A stretch of DNA of 64,000 nt from Cytobacillus oceanisediminis 2691 (GTDB lineage Bacteria; Bacillota; Bacilli; Bacillales; Cytobacillaceae), in NCBI RefSeq assembly GCF_000294775.2, contig NZ_CP015506.1, positions 781,501-845,500 on the forward strand, written 5' to 3'. The stretch's first letter is position 1. The number at the start of each line of letters is the position of its first letter. Both the position numbers and the translations under genes were made by a program. Positions 51,132 through 60,284 of this stretch are shown in pieces. The notes under the pieces are model-generated. The model searched no databases and had not been told where the DNA came from. It was given only the letters and a program-made list of their open reading frames with translations.

Positions 51132-53021
51132 ATGAAAAAGAAAAAACTTCTCAGACCTGCAGCTGTGTTAGCTGTCATTTCTATGACTCTATCATCACTT
51201 GCCTACACACCCGGAAATGCAGCAGCGAAAGAAAAACCGGTACAGACAGCACAAATTGAGGATGTAAAGTCTCAGCCAATCTATTCATATGAGGAGGCGA
51301 TTCGTGAGACTGTGTATGTCGAATCCACACTTGATTCGGATGAAAACGGAAAAGCAGATAGGATTGCTGTGGATATCATCCGTCCGAAGGAAACAGAAGA
51401 AGGCCTGAAGGTTCCCGTAATCATGGATGCGAGTCCATATTATGAAAGCATGGGGCGTGGAAATGAAAGTGAAGTGAAAGACCGGGACAAGGATGGCATT
51501 AATGAGAAGTTTCCTCTATTTTATGATAATTATTTTGTTCCAAGAGGGTATGCAGTCGCTTTGCCAGAGATGGTTGGAACGAACAATTCGGATGGCTGCC
51601 CGACAACAGGCGGATATGAGGAAATTGAAAGCATCCGGGTCGTGATTGACTGGATGAATGGCAGGGCAAAAGCTTGGGATCAAGATAATAATGAAGTGAA
51701 AGCAGACTGGACAACCGGGAATGTCGGAATGATCGGAAAGTCCTATGATGGCACGCTGGCTAATGGGGTAGCGGCTACAGGCGTAGAAGGCTTAAAGACA
51801 ATTGTTCCAATTGGAGCCATTAGCAGCTGGTACAATTATTACCGCTATGAGGGACTTACATATTACAACAACGGACCAGGAGGCTTGGCCAGCAGAGTTG
51901 CCAGCAGCTCCCGCAAAGATGTCTGTAAGCCCGTGTTCGATCGCTTGAATGCGGAAGCGGATGATCCATCAGGAGATTATAATGAGTTCTGGGATGAAAG
52001 AAATTACGTTAAGGACGTAAAAAATGTAAAAGCAAGTGTGTTTGCTGTCCATGGATTAAATGATTTCAATGTGAAAATGAATCACCTCGCGGATTGGTGG
52101 TTAGCCCTATCCAAAGAAGAGGTTCCGAGAAAACTTTGGCTCACCCAAACTGGCCATGTCGATCCATTTGACTTCCGCAGAGCAGAGTGGGTTGATACAC
52201 TGCATCGCTGGTTCGACTACTGGCTGATGGATATCGAGAATGGCATTATGGACGAGCCTGCTGTTGATATTGAAAGAGGTGCGGATAATTGGGAAACCCA
52301 GTCCTCATGGCCGGATCAAAATGCGGCAAATGTTAAAATACGATTAGCGCCAGGCGAGAATGATCAGACAAATGGCATGCTGACCACAGGGCCTGTAAAG
52401 GGGAATTTTCAGCAATCCTTTACAGATAACCCAACACAAACCGAGCAGCAGATGGTAACCAATGAAACGGCTGTCAAAAGCGACCGCCTGGCATTTTTAT
52501 CTCCACAGCTTGAAGAAGATGTCCGTTTGAGCGGCATACCTGAAATTTCACTTCGGGCAAAGGTCAATAAAGAAGACTCTAATTTGACAGTTCTCATTGT
52601 CGATTATGGAGAGGATACCCGCATTCATCATGAAGGCCCGGGAGAGGGAGTCCGAACTCTGAATACAGAAAGCTGTTGGGGAGAAAGTATTTCAACAGAT
52701 GATGGATGTTACAAAGAAACAGAAAAAACCACTCACACAGCACCATATGAAGTCGTGACAAGAGGATGGTTTGATCCGCAGAACTGGAAAACGATTGAGA
52801 AGGATGACCCTTTAAAAGTAGGCAAGAGCTATAAGTTTGAATGGGATGTATTGCCTGAAGACTACGTATTTAAGGAAGGTCACCGAATCGGCATCATTAT
52901 CGCTGGAAGCGATCGAAGACGTACGATTCCATCAACAACAGGGGCCACGTTTGAAGTAAAGCTTGGGCAAAGTTATATCAGCCTGCCTGTTGTGGGCGGA
53001 AAAAAGGCAGTTGGATTTTAA
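51132..53021 (+). CDS. Secreted X-Pro dipeptidyl-peptidase (S15)
   Basis: A 629-residue secreted alpha/beta hydrolase of the CocE/NonD, S15 peptidase group. It has a signal peptide (KKKLLRPAAVLAVISMTLSS, cleaved near AAAKE), then the catalytic core with nucleophile serine in VGMIGKSYDGTLANG, the aspartate in VHGLNDFNVKMNH and the histidine in LTQTGHVDPFDF, and a C-terminal jelly-roll (residues about 400-629). The family removes X-Pro dipeptides from peptide N-termini. Secretion fits a role in using proline-rich peptides released by the S8 and M6 proteases nearby. The ATG follows GAGGAGGG. Confidence 0.92.
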   Translation: MKKKKLLRPAAVLAVISMTLSSLAYTPGNAAAKEKPVQTAQIEDVKSQPIYSYEEAIRETVYVESTLDSDENGKADRIAVDIIRPKETEEGLKVPVIMDASPYYESMGRGNESEVKDRDKDGINEKFPLFYDNYFVPRGYAVALPEMVGTNNSDGCPTTGGYEEIESIRVVIDWMNGRAKAWDQDNNEVKADWTTGNVGMIGKSYDGTLANGVAATGVEGLKTIVPIGAISSWYNYYRYEGLTYYNNGPGGLASRVASSSRKDVCKPVFDRLNAEADDPSGDYNEFWDERNYVKDVKNVKASVFAVHGLNDFNVKMNHLADWWLALSKEEVPRKLWLTQTGHVDPFDFRRAEWVDTLHRWFDYWLMDIENGIMDEPAVDIERGADNWETQSSWPDQNAANVKIRLAPGENDQTNGMLTTGPVKGNFQQSFTDNPTQTEQQMVTNETAVKSDRLAFLSPQLEEDVRLSGIPEISLRAKVNKEDSNLTVLIVDYGEDTRIHHEGPGEGVRTLNTESCWGESISTDDGCYKETEKTTHTAPYEVVTRGWFDPQNWKTIEKDDPLKVGKSYKFEWDVLPEDYVFKEGHRIGIIIAGSDRRRTIPSTTGATFEVKLGQSYISLPVVGGKKAVGF

Positions 53022-53037
53022 TAGAATAGAAGAGGCG

Positions 53038-53070
53038 GGTCTGCAGCAAGAGCAGACTCGTTTTTTTTTC
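53038..53070 (+). terminator. Intrinsic terminator
   Basis: A 9-bp stem with one G-U pair CGGGTCTGC / GCAGACTCG, loop AGCAAGA, then nine T residues. Confidence 0.9.
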
Positions 53071-53095
53071 TCAGCAAAATAAGAAGGATAATTGT

Positions 53096-53605
53096 TTACG
53101 CAAGTTCCATTTCATAACAAAGTTCTTCCTGCTGTGTATCTTCAAACCATTTCATTCCGGCCGCAGTCATGCCGATTTTCCTGAGCACTTTTCCGGATGC
53201 AGGGTTGGCCGGATCCACAGCCGCGATTATTTTCCGGACGTTCGGGCCATTTTTCCTTAAAGCGGCCACGCATGCAGCGGCAGCTTCAGCTGCATATCCC
53301 TTTCCCCAGCAAAGCTGATTAAAATGATAGAGGAGCTCGGCTTCGTGTTCATTTTCTGCCGGATTAAACCCGCAAACCCCGATGATGGAGGAGTTTTCTT
53401 TTAGCAAAACAGTATAAACAGAGTAGCCTTTTTCATTCTGCAGCCGCCGGTAAAATTTGATGGAGCGCTGGATTTGGCTTTTTGTGCTGGCGCCGCCGCA
53501 GTATTTCATTACCTCCGGGCTGCCCCAAATCTCATAAACTGCATCCAGGTCATCGGCCTGCATGGTCCGGAGCAGGAGCCGATCCGTTTCAAAAGGAATG
53601 GTCAT
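53096..53605 (-). CDS. GNAT acetyltransferase, RimJ/RimL type
   Basis: A 169-residue acetyltransferase of the RimJ/RimL-like group: the opening FETDRLLLRTMQADDLDAVYEIWG, the acetyl-CoA loop LLYHFNQLCWGKGYAAEAAA and VDPANPASGKVLRKIGM, in which the N-x-x-S motif is NPASGKVL. Acceptors in this group are protein N-termini or small amines; unassigned here. The ATG at 53605 follows GAGGTGA. Confidence 0.9.
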   Translation of the reverse strand: MTIPFETDRLLLRTMQADDLDAVYEIWGSPEVMKYCGGASTKSQIQRSIKFYRRLQNEKGYSVYTVLLKENSSIIGVCGFNPAENEHEAELLYHFNQLCWGKGYAAEAAAACVAALRKNGPNVRKIIAAVDPANPASGKVLRKIGMTAAGMKWFEDTQQEELCYEMELA

Positions 53606-53683
53606 TCTATTCACCTCGTGCGGTTTTCTCTTCTATGAAAATATTATAAGATAGAGTAAGGAAAAACGTTAGGAGTTTTTGTC

Positions 53684-54292
53684 ATGCATGTACTCTATAA
53701 ATCTTTGATTTTGGGAATGGCCGCCAGCATCCAGGGGATCGCGATGACCTTTTTCTTGTTTCCGCATTTTATCCCGTCCGGCGGTGCGGCAAGTCTGGCG
53801 GTTTTATTCAATTATCTATTGGACACGCCCTATTCGGTGACATTGTGGGTTTTGAATGCGGGCCTGCTGCTGGCAGCGGCCAAATGGCTCGGGAAAAGCA
53901 GTGTGATTTGGACGCTGTTTTGTGTTTCGGTTACTTCGGTTACGATTGATTCTCTGACACCATACATAACGGAACCGCTGAATTCGGTTCTCCTGGATCT
54001 TTTGCTTGGAGCGGTAGTCTTTGGAGCAGGAGTCGGCATTTTATTCCGGATGGGCGCTTCGTCAGGAGGCATGGATATCCTCGCGTTAATCATTTCCAAA
54101 GCAAGGGGAAGTGCGCCGGGACGGACGTTATTTTACATAAATGGCAGTCTGCTTTTGCTTACAGGGGTTGTCGTGGACTGGAAGGTTATTGTTTATGCGG
54201 TGATCTGCCAGATGATTGGGACGCGGATGATTGATCTTATTTACAAGGTTGATATAAAAATCCTTGCGGAGAAATATAAAATTCATTACTAA
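53684..54292 (+). CDS. YitT-family membrane protein, short form
   Basis: A 202-residue protein with five to six membrane helices of the YitT/DUF161 family (SIQGIAMTFFLFPHFIPSGG, SVTLWVLNAGLLLAAAKWLG, GVGILFRMGASSGGMDILAL). The soluble C-terminal DUF2179 domain present in longer YitT proteins is absent; the chain ends soon after the last helix. Function unknown in the family. The ATG follows TAGGAG. Confidence 0.85.
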   Translation: MHVLYKSLILGMAASIQGIAMTFFLFPHFIPSGGAASLAVLFNYLLDTPYSVTLWVLNAGLLLAAAKWLGKSSVIWTLFCVSVTSVTIDSLTPYITEPLNSVLLDLLLGAVVFGAGVGILFRMGASSGGMDILALIISKARGSAPGRTLFYINGSLLLLTGVVVDWKVIVYAVICQMIGTRMIDLIYKVDIKILAEKYKIHY

Positions 54293-54323
54293 AAGAAAGG
54301 GCCGTGCAGGCCTTTTCTTTTTA
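54292..54323 (+). terminator. Intrinsic terminator
   Basis: A 12-bp stem with one G-U pair, AAAGAAAGGGCC / GGCCTTTTCTTT, loop GTGCA, followed by TTAATGG. Confidence 0.8.
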
Positions 54324-54380
54324 ATGGAAAAAAAATAATTTACTACTATTCCAGGTTAATAACAGGAAAGCGGGGATACA

Positions 54381-54575
54381 ATGATTCAGCTGCAAGAAGA
54401 TAAGGAGAATAGCAAGAAGAATAATGAAGAAGAGGATAATGGCTGGGATGTAGGCGAGAATACGTATGAAGCAGGGGAGCAGCTGGCGGATGAGGGCTGT
54501 CTTGGCTGTGCCGGCGGATGCCTTTTTCAGGCTTTATTTCTTGTGATGACACCACTATATTTTTTTCTGACATAG
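54381..54575 (+). CDS. Small acidic, Cys-containing membrane-linked protein (64 aa)
   Basis: A 64-residue protein with a highly acidic N-terminal half (QLQEDKENSKKNNEEEDNG), a three-cysteine loop (DEGCLGCAGGC) and a hydrophobic C-terminal tail (LFQALFLVMTPLYFF). The layout suggests a tail-anchored protein with a metal or disulfide site. AAGCGGGG precedes the ATG. I do not recognise the family. Confidence 0.55.
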   Translation: MIQLQEDKENSKKNNEEEDNGWDVGENTYEAGEQLADEGCLGCAGGCLFQALFLVMTPLYFFLT

Positions 54576-54578
54576 AAA

Positions 54579-54600
54579 GGACAGGGGAACCTGTCCTCTA
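54579..54600. terminator. GGACAGG hairpin
   Basis: A 7-bp stem GGACAGG / CCTGTCC with loop GGAA, just after the small Cys protein. It is one of several GGACAGG-type hairpins in the window. Confidence 0.45.
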
Positions 54601-54702
54601 CCAGATCTATCGGCCAAGATGTTATGGATATTGGACGGATTTTCATTTTATCGGCCACTCCGCTCCACATTAGCTTTTCAAAGATGTCATGGTGAAAATA
54701 AT

Positions 54703-55623
54703 TTAATATAATACTCTCCACAAATAAAAAGTAGCATACGCTTCCCAATTCTTCCATGCAGCCGAATAATTCAAGATTTCCGATTTGGCCGGTTTTCTTT
54801 CAGAGCCTGTGATCCCTTTGATTGCGTTATGAAGGCCGACATCATCGATTGGAAAAGCATTCGGGAAGCGCAGGCACCGCATGAGGACATAATGGGCGGT
54901 CCATGGGCCGATCCCGCGTATTCTCGTTAGCTTTTTTTCTGCAGCTTTTACATTTCCCTCTTTCAGCAAGTCCTCTTTTGAAAGCTTGCCATTTGCAATT
55001 AAGCTTGCCACATCAATGAGATATTCGCATTTTTTAACGGTCATTTTTAAGTCGGCCAGATCTTCGATAGTAAACCCGGCAATCGTTTTCGCTGCGGGAA
55101 AGAGCCAGTATCTGCTCCCGCCGTATTCCAGGCACTCCCCATATTTTTCAACGAGCCGCCGTTTTAGTGTATATGCGTATGTAAGGTTGATCTGCTGCCC
55201 CAGGATTCCCCACGCAAGAGCCTCGAATAAGTCGGGAATTCCCATCACTCTGAGCCCGAAAAATTGCTCCGCGGGCTTTTGCAGCAAGGGATCTGTTTGT
55301 GCCATCTCATAAAATGGGTTCAGATTTGCTCCAAGGTCGAACCAATCATGAACATATGCCGCAATTTCTGCTTTCAATTGATGCGTGACAGGCTTATGAA
55401 TACTGACGGATAGGAACTGATCTGACTCACCACTTATTTCAAGCAGCAGCTTATCCTTCCCAAAGGAAAGGGCACGTCTAATGGTCTCGCCGGAAATCTC
55501 ATAAAGGCATTCGTTTGCCGATCTTGATAAGTATCGCAGGTTTTCGGAAAAGCTGAATTCATGCGGAGTGAAAAGGACCAGGCCATTTTCATCCTCTTTC
55601 CAATTAACAGTATGAGAGCTCAT
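54703..55623 (-). CDS. alkA: DNA-3-methyladenine glycosylase II
   Basis: A 306-residue base-excision enzyme. The N-terminal AlkA domain (FSENLRYLSRSANECLYEIS) is followed by the HhH-GPD fold: AWGILGQQINLTYAYTLKRR, the helix-hairpin-helix LTRIRGIGPWTAHYVLMRCL and the catalytic-aspartate loop FPNAFPIDDVGLHNAI. It removes alkylated bases such as 3-methyladenine. The ATG follows AAAAGGAGG. It is divergent from adaA-adaB, 119 bases apart, the arrangement of the Bacillus adaptive-response locus, so control by methylated AdaA is expected. Confidence 0.93.
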   Translation of the reverse strand: MSSHTVNWKEDENGLVLFTPHEFSFSENLRYLSRSANECLYEISGETIRRALSFGKDKLLLEISGESDQFLSVSIHKPVTHQLKAEIAAYVHDWFDLGANLNPFYEMAQTDPLLQKPAEQFFGLRVMGIPDLFEALAWGILGQQINLTYAYTLKRRLVEKYGECLEYGGSRYWLFPAAKTIAGFTIEDLADLKMTVKKCEYLIDVASLIANGKLSKEDLLKEGNVKAAEKKLTRIRGIGPWTAHYVLMRCLRFPNAFPIDDVGLHNAIKGITGSERKPAKSEILNYSAAWKNWEAYATFYLWRVLY

Positions 55624-55742
55624 TTGGATTCCTCCTTTTCTTTATTGTAAATCCTCAGGATTACGTTATCTTGCGTTTATATTTAGGAAATCGCTGATGA
55701 TGAACATTTTTTGTGTATACTTTTTAGCAGAGGTGAGCGCAG

Positions 55743-56318
55743 GTGGCTTATGAACAGATTCCGGAAGAATATTGGAACGCGATAAAGGATTGCGACAAAT
55801 CCTATGATGATCTTTTTCTTTATGGTGTTAAAACGACAGGGATATTCTGCAGGCCATCGTGCCGGTCGAAAGTCCCGAATATCGGCAATGTCGCTATTTT
55901 TCAAAATGCCGCTCAAGCACTGGCGGAAAATTTCAGACCGTGCAAGCGCTGCAAACCGGAAGGGCTCAGCCTGCCTGCAGAAGAATGGATTAAGCAAATA
56001 ACTGTGTGGATCGATCAGCATTATTGCGCCCCGATTACATTGCATCAATTGGGGGACCTGTTTCATGGAAGTCCCTATCATCTGCAGCGGGTGTTCAAAC
56101 GGGTTACCGGGAAGTCGCCCACAGAGTATATTCAGGATATCCGGCTTGAAAAAGCCGTTCATATGCTGGAGGCAGGTGAGCAATCGATAGCCGATGTCGG
56201 TGCATCAGCAGGATTCCCCAGCACCCCTTATTTTATCTCTTTATTTAAAAAGAAGCTGGGCACAACACCTGCAGCATATCGAAACAAAACAAGGGAGGAG
56301 CGGAAGAATGAACATTGA
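55743..56318 (+). CDS. adaA: Methylphosphotriester methyltransferase/activator AdaA
   Basis: A 191-residue bifunctional protein. The N-terminal Ada zinc domain has four cysteines, C36 and C40 in GIFCRPSCRSKVP and C67 and C70 in RPCKRCKPEG; C36 is the expected methyl acceptor. The C-terminal half is an AraC-type DNA-binding domain (LHQLGDLFHGSPYHLQRVFK, SIADVGASAGFPSTPYFISL). On taking a methyl group from damaged DNA it activates alkA and its own operon. It starts at a GTG after GAGGTGA; adaB overlaps its end by 11 bases. Confidence 0.93.
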   Translation: MAYEQIPEEYWNAIKDCDKSYDDLFLYGVKTTGIFCRPSCRSKVPNIGNVAIFQNAAQALAENFRPCKRCKPEGLSLPAEEWIKQITVWIDQHYCAPITLHQLGDLFHGSPYHLQRVFKRVTGKSPTEYIQDIRLEKAVHMLEAGEQSIADVGASAGFPSTPYFISLFKKKLGTTPAAYRNKTREERKNEH

Positions 56319-56805
56319 ATGGGCGAACATGCAGGAAGGTGAGTGGAGCCTGTATCTCGCTAGAACAGAAAAGGGTCTCTGCTATATAGGCTCTGACCCG
56401 GAGTTTAAGGATTTTGAAAGGTCACTGAAAAAATATATTCCAGCTGCAGTGCTTGTAGAAAATAAAGCAGCACTGCAGCCATACATGATGGAATTACAGG
56501 AATTTCTTCTCGGGAAAAGACAAATTTTTTCAATGGACCTGGATGTGAAAGGCACTCCGTTTCAAGAGGAAGTCTGGGAGGCATTAACTCAGATTCCTTA
56601 CGGTAAAACTGTCTCCTATTCGGACATCGCAGAGAAAATAAACAGGCCGCAGGCAGTCCGGGCAGCAGGGAAAGCAATCGGTGCCAATCCGCTGTTAATC
56701 GCGGTCCCATGCCATCGTGTCATTGGAAAAAATGGAGCGATAACCGGCTATCGCGGGGGCATAGAAATGAAGCATCATTTACTTGAATTGGAGAAACAAG
56801 GCTGA
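56308..56805 (+). CDS. adaB: O6-methylguanine-DNA methyltransferase AdaB
   Basis: A 165-residue suicide methyltransferase. The active-site motif is PCHRVIG with the acceptor C135, preceded by the helix-turn-helix (YGKTVSYSDIAEKINRPQAV, RAAGKAIGANPLLI) and followed by GYRGGIEMKHHLLELE. It directly reverses O6-methylguanine. The start at 56308 follows GGGAGGAG inside adaA, so the two are translationally coupled. A longer frame upstream lies in adaA and is not credible. Confidence 0.93.
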   Translation: MNIEWANMQEGEWSLYLARTEKGLCYIGSDPEFKDFERSLKKYIPAAVLVENKAALQPYMMELQEFLLGKRQIFSMDLDVKGTPFQEEVWEALTQIPYGKTVSYSDIAEKINRPQAVRAAGKAIGANPLLIAVPCHRVIGKNGAITGYRGGIEMKHHLLELEKQG

Positions 56806-56961
56806 AGAGATGGTCCTCTTCGGCTATTTTTAATTTGCTTTAACCAGCTTGGGCGTTTAATTGGATTCTGCAATGACAGTAAAGGGAACTTTTTCCTCCA
56901 GTAACCGTAGAAAAAGGTAAGTGAACGCAGCGTACGCGTAAAGGCAGAGGAGGAGAAAAAG

Positions 56962-57390
56962 ATGTATGTAATTGATCCCATGTTCTGGCCAAAGCTTTTA
57001 CTTTTAATAACGATTGTTGGAGTATTAATCTATTCTTTCGAATTGGGTTTAAGAAAATGGCTGAAAGTGGAGAAGAAGAAGTTTTTTTCTTATAACCATA
57101 TCAATGATAAACATAAAAAGGTGGATTGGACCATTCGGATTGGCTTTTTAGTTACCCTTTTGGCCGGATATGTTATTAACATGAAGCGGTACCCGATGGA
57201 ATTTATATGGTATTTGGAGCCAGCGGTTCTGCTGATTGTTTTTATTGTTCTTTCCGAAACGGCCCGAGCTTTTATGGAGTGGAAATATGCAGAAAATCGC
57301 AAGGCTTATCTTGTAACGATTATACACCTGGCCTTTGTTTTATTTTTGTTATTCATTGTTATTAAGACTGACTTTTTCTGGCTGCTGTAG
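56962..57390 (+). CDS. DUF4181-like membrane protein
   Basis: A 142-residue protein with four membrane helices (LLLLITIVGVLIYSFELGLR, IRIGFLVTLLAGYVINM, WYLEPAVLLIVFIVLSETAR, LVTIIHLAFVLFLLFIVI) and the FMEWKYAENRKAYL stretch seen in DUF4181 proteins of Bacillus. The ATG follows GGAGGAG. It is monocistronic and lies just upstream of the two-component system; function unknown. Confidence 0.75.
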   Translation: MYVIDPMFWPKLLLLITIVGVLIYSFELGLRKWLKVEKKKFFSYNHINDKHKKVDWTIRIGFLVTLLAGYVINMKRYPMEFIWYLEPAVLLIVFIVLSETARAFMEWKYAENRKAYLVTIIHLAFVLFLLFIVIKTDFFWLL

Positions 57391-57497
57391 AGCTGCTAAA
57401 CAGGCGTCAGCAAATTTTTGAAAAAGAATAGGAAATAATAGAAAATGAATAGGACCCAGTCTATTGCTTTTGGTTAACTTTATTTAGGAGTGGAATG

Positions 57498-58193
57498 ATG
57501 AGAGATATTTCGATATTGATTGCGGACGATGAGGAGGAGATTGCTGATCTGATTGCCATTCATTTAGAAAAAGAAGGGTACCATGTTATTAAAGCATCGG
57601 ATGGACAAGAGGCCGTACGTATTGTTGAGACTCGGTCGATTGATTTGCTGGTTTTGGATATTATGATGCCGAAGATGGATGGATATGAAGTAACCCGCCG
57701 CATTCGCGAACAGCATAATATGCCGATCATATTTTTGAGTGCGAAAACATCTGATTTTGATAAAGTGCAGGGCCTCGTGATTGGAGCAGATGATTATATG
57801 ACGAAACCATTCACCCCCATAGAATTGGTTGCTCGTGTAAATGCCCAGCTCCGGCGTTTTATAAAGCTGAATCAGCCCAAAGCAGATATTAAAACCAGCC
57901 TGGAATATGGCGGATTAGTGATTACTCCTGATCAGCGTACAGTCACTCTTTATGGAAAAACCATCGACCTGACACCGAAAGAATTTGATATTCTGTATTT
58001 ACTGGCGAGCCATCCAAAGAAGGTGTTTAATGTGGAAAATATCTTTCAGCAGGTGTGGGGCGAAGCTTATTTTGAAGGCGGAAATACCGTTATGGTCCAT
58101 ATACGGACGCTTCGAAAAAAGCTTGAGGAAGACAAACGAAAAGACAAATGGATCAAGACTGTATGGGGAGTAGGGTATACCTTCAATGGGTAA
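57498..58193 (+). CDS. VanR-type OmpR response regulator
   Basis: A 231-residue response regulator: receiver with acidic pocket (IADDEEE), phospho-acceptor D54 in LVLDIMMPKMDGYE, and YMTKPFTPIELVARV, then a winged-helix DNA-binding domain (LTPKEFDILYLLASHPKKVF, TVMVHIRTLRKKLEEDKR). It resembles VanR of glycopeptide-resistance clusters. Two ATG codons lie in tandem; 57498 is better spaced from AGGAG than 57495. The kinase gene overlaps its end by 8 bases, and a vanY-type gene follows that. Confidence 0.9.
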   Translation: MRDISILIADDEEEIADLIAIHLEKEGYHVIKASDGQEAVRIVETRSIDLLVLDIMMPKMDGYEVTRRIREQHNMPIIFLSAKTSDFDKVQGLVIGADDYMTKPFTPIELVARVNAQLRRFIKLNQPKADIKTSLEYGGLVITPDQRTVTLYGKTIDLTPKEFDILYLLASHPKKVFNVENIFQQVWGEAYFEGGNTVMVHIRTLRKKLEEDKRKDKWIKTVWGVGYTFNG

Positions 58194-59316
58194 GATAATG
58201 CGCAGTTTTCGATCAAAAATGGTGCTGTTATTCAGTTTGAGTATGCTCCTCTCAGGGCTCGTAACTTATCTAATCTTCAAAGGACTGCAATACTATTATC
58301 ACACGATGGTGCAGTATGAGGATCCTATGGCTCAGTTCCGCATCTTTTTGGGGAGATTCGGGGATTTTAATCTTTTTTTCATCTTATTCATTTTACTATC
58401 TTTCCTTTTTTTCTTTTTCCTTACGAAGCCCTATTCTGCTTATTTTAATGAGATTTCCAGCGGCATTCGTTATCTTGCTCGGGGTGATTTTCAACACAAG
58501 GTGCATATCCAGTCAAATGATGAATTCAGGGATATTGCGCTGGACATTAATTTGGCAAGTGAAAAATTGCAGGAAGCAATTAAGCGGGGGGACTTTTCGG
58601 AAAGCAGCAAGGATCAATTGGTTGTTAATTTAGCTCATGATTTGCGGACCCCTCTTACATCCGTTTTAGGATATTTGGATTTGATCCTTAAGGATGAAAG
58701 CCTGACAAAAGAACAAGTCAGACATTTCTTAACCATTGCCTTTACTAAATCTCAACGATTAGAAAGGCTGATTGATGAATTATTCGAGATTACCAGGATG
58801 AACTATGGAATGCTGCCTCTAGAAAAAAAGAGAATCAATTTAACAGATCTGCTTAATCAATTAAAGGAAGAATTGTACCCTGTATTCGAAAAAAATCATT
58901 TGATTGCACGGATGAATAGTGAGCCCCACTTGCCGATTTTTGGTGATGGAGATTTGATCGCACGCGTTTTTGAAAATCTTATGACGAATGCAATCCGCTA
59001 TGGGTATGAAGGACAGTATGTTGATATTAACGGGTATATAGAGGCGGAGGAAGTAGTCGTCCAAATTGTGAATTATGGAGATAGCATTCCTTCGAATGAA
59101 CTGCCTTATCTATTTGATATGTTCTATACCGGTGACAAAGCGCGAACTCATCAAGAAGATAGCACAGGTCTTGGATTGTTCATTGCGAAAAATATTGTGG
59201 AACAGCATGATGGATCGATTGCGGCTGAGAGCAGCGTCATTCAGACCGTTTTTGAAGTCCGTTTACCAAAAGACAATGAACTGGATACGAAAGAACTAGT
59301 AACTTCCATTACATGA
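58186..59316 (+). CDS. VanS-type sensor histidine kinase
   Basis: A 376-residue kinase with two membrane helices (MVLLFSLSMLLSGLVTYLIF and FFILFILLSFLFFFFL) and a loop of only about 40 residues, a HAMP-like linker (SSGIRYLARGDFQHKV), the H-box NLAHDLRTPLTSVLGYLDLI with H151, and ATPase motifs (VFENLMTNAIRYG, GLGLFIAKNIVEQHDGSI). The VNLAHDLRTPLTS wording is typical of VanS. It is the second gene of the vanR-vanS-vanY-like set and would sense cell-wall damage or a glycopeptide. Confidence 0.9.
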   Translation: MGKIMRSFRSKMVLLFSLSMLLSGLVTYLIFKGLQYYYHTMVQYEDPMAQFRIFLGRFGDFNLFFILFILLSFLFFFFLTKPYSAYFNEISSGIRYLARGDFQHKVHIQSNDEFRDIALDINLASEKLQEAIKRGDFSESSKDQLVVNLAHDLRTPLTSVLGYLDLILKDESLTKEQVRHFLTIAFTKSQRLERLIDELFEITRMNYGMLPLEKKRINLTDLLNQLKEELYPVFEKNHLIARMNSEPHLPIFGDGDLIARVFENLMTNAIRYGYEGQYVDINGYIEAEEVVVQIVNYGDSIPSNELPYLFDMFYTGDKARTHQEDSTGLGLFIAKNIVEQHDGSIAAESSVIQTVFEVRLPKDNELDTKELVTSIT

Positions 59317-59405
59317 TTTAAGAAAAATTTAATCTTTTCCCTACTCTTTATTTTAATAGTTTTTCCTATTCTTTTAATCAAATAAGATTTAGGAGGAAAC
59401 TGAAA

Positions 59406-60284
59406 ATGAAGAAGTGGGGATTTTTATTGCTGCTAGTTTTGTGCTTGGGATTATCTTATATAAATATGGATTCTCTTTTTGAGCCAAAAATAGAGATACA
59501 ACAATATAATCAATATGAACCTGATCAGGAAGAAGATGAGAGGACTGAAAGTAACAGCTCAAAAAAAGAGATAACAGAAGATCAAATCTATTTGGGAAAT
59601 CTGCTTTTGGTCAACAGCAGCTATCCGGTACAGCCGGAAAGTGTTAAATCGGATATCATCAATCTGTCTGCTCACGGTGAATTGACACAGGGTTACGGAT
59701 TGCTGGGCAGTGAAATTTATTTATCAGAGGATATAGCACACAGATTTTCAGAGATGATGGCTGCTGCAGAAGAAGAAGAAGTTCGCAATTTCTCTATTAC
59801 GAGTGGATTTCGGGACTTTGACGAGCAGAATGCACTTTATCAGGAAATGGGTTCTGACTATGCCTTGCCAGCCGGCTATAGCGAACATAATCTGGGTCTA
59901 TCGCTTGACGTAGGCTCCACTCAAATGAGAATGGCTGAAGCACCCGAAGGAAAGTGGATCGAACAAAACGCCTGGAAATACGGGTTTATTTTACGCTATC
60001 CAAAGGATAAAACGGATGTAACAGGAATTCAATATGAACCTTGGCATATTCGCTATGTTGGTTTTCCGCATAGTGCAATTATGAAGGAAAAGAATTTTGC
60101 TTTAGAAGAATATTTGGATTACCTAAAGAAAGAAACACACATTTCCATGAGTATGAATGGCGAAAAATACAATATTGCCTATTATCCAATTTCTCAAAGC
60201 AAGACGATTAACGTACCGGCTCATAGTCATGTTGAAATTTCAGGAAACAATATGGATGGAGTCATAGTGACCGTGAAAGAATGA
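59406..60284 (+). CDS. vanY: VanY-type D-Ala-D-Ala carboxypeptidase (M15B)
   Basis: A 292-residue extracytoplasmic carboxypeptidase. An N-terminal anchor or signal (WGFLLLLVLCLGLSYINM) is followed by an acidic linker and the M15B domain: SGFRDFDEQNALYQEMG, the zinc motif GYSEHNLGLSLDVGS (SxHxxGxAxD form) and EPWHIRYVG with the third ligand. A short beta domain follows at the C-terminus. It trims the terminal D-Ala of peptidoglycan stems, lowering glycopeptide targets. The ATG follows TAGGAGG. No vanH, vanA or vanX genes are present. Confidence 0.92.
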   Translation: MKKWGFLLLLVLCLGLSYINMDSLFEPKIEIQQYNQYEPDQEEDERTESNSSKKEITEDQIYLGNLLLVNSSYPVQPESVKSDIINLSAHGELTQGYGLLGSEIYLSEDIAHRFSEMMAAAEEEEVRNFSITSGFRDFDEQNALYQEMGSDYALPAGYSEHNLGLSLDVGSTQMRMAEAPEGKWIEQNAWKYGFILRYPKDKTDVTGIQYEPWHIRYVGFPHSAIMKEKNFALEEYLDYLKKETHISMSMNGEKYNIAYYPISQSKTINVPAHSHVEISGNNMDGVIVTVKE

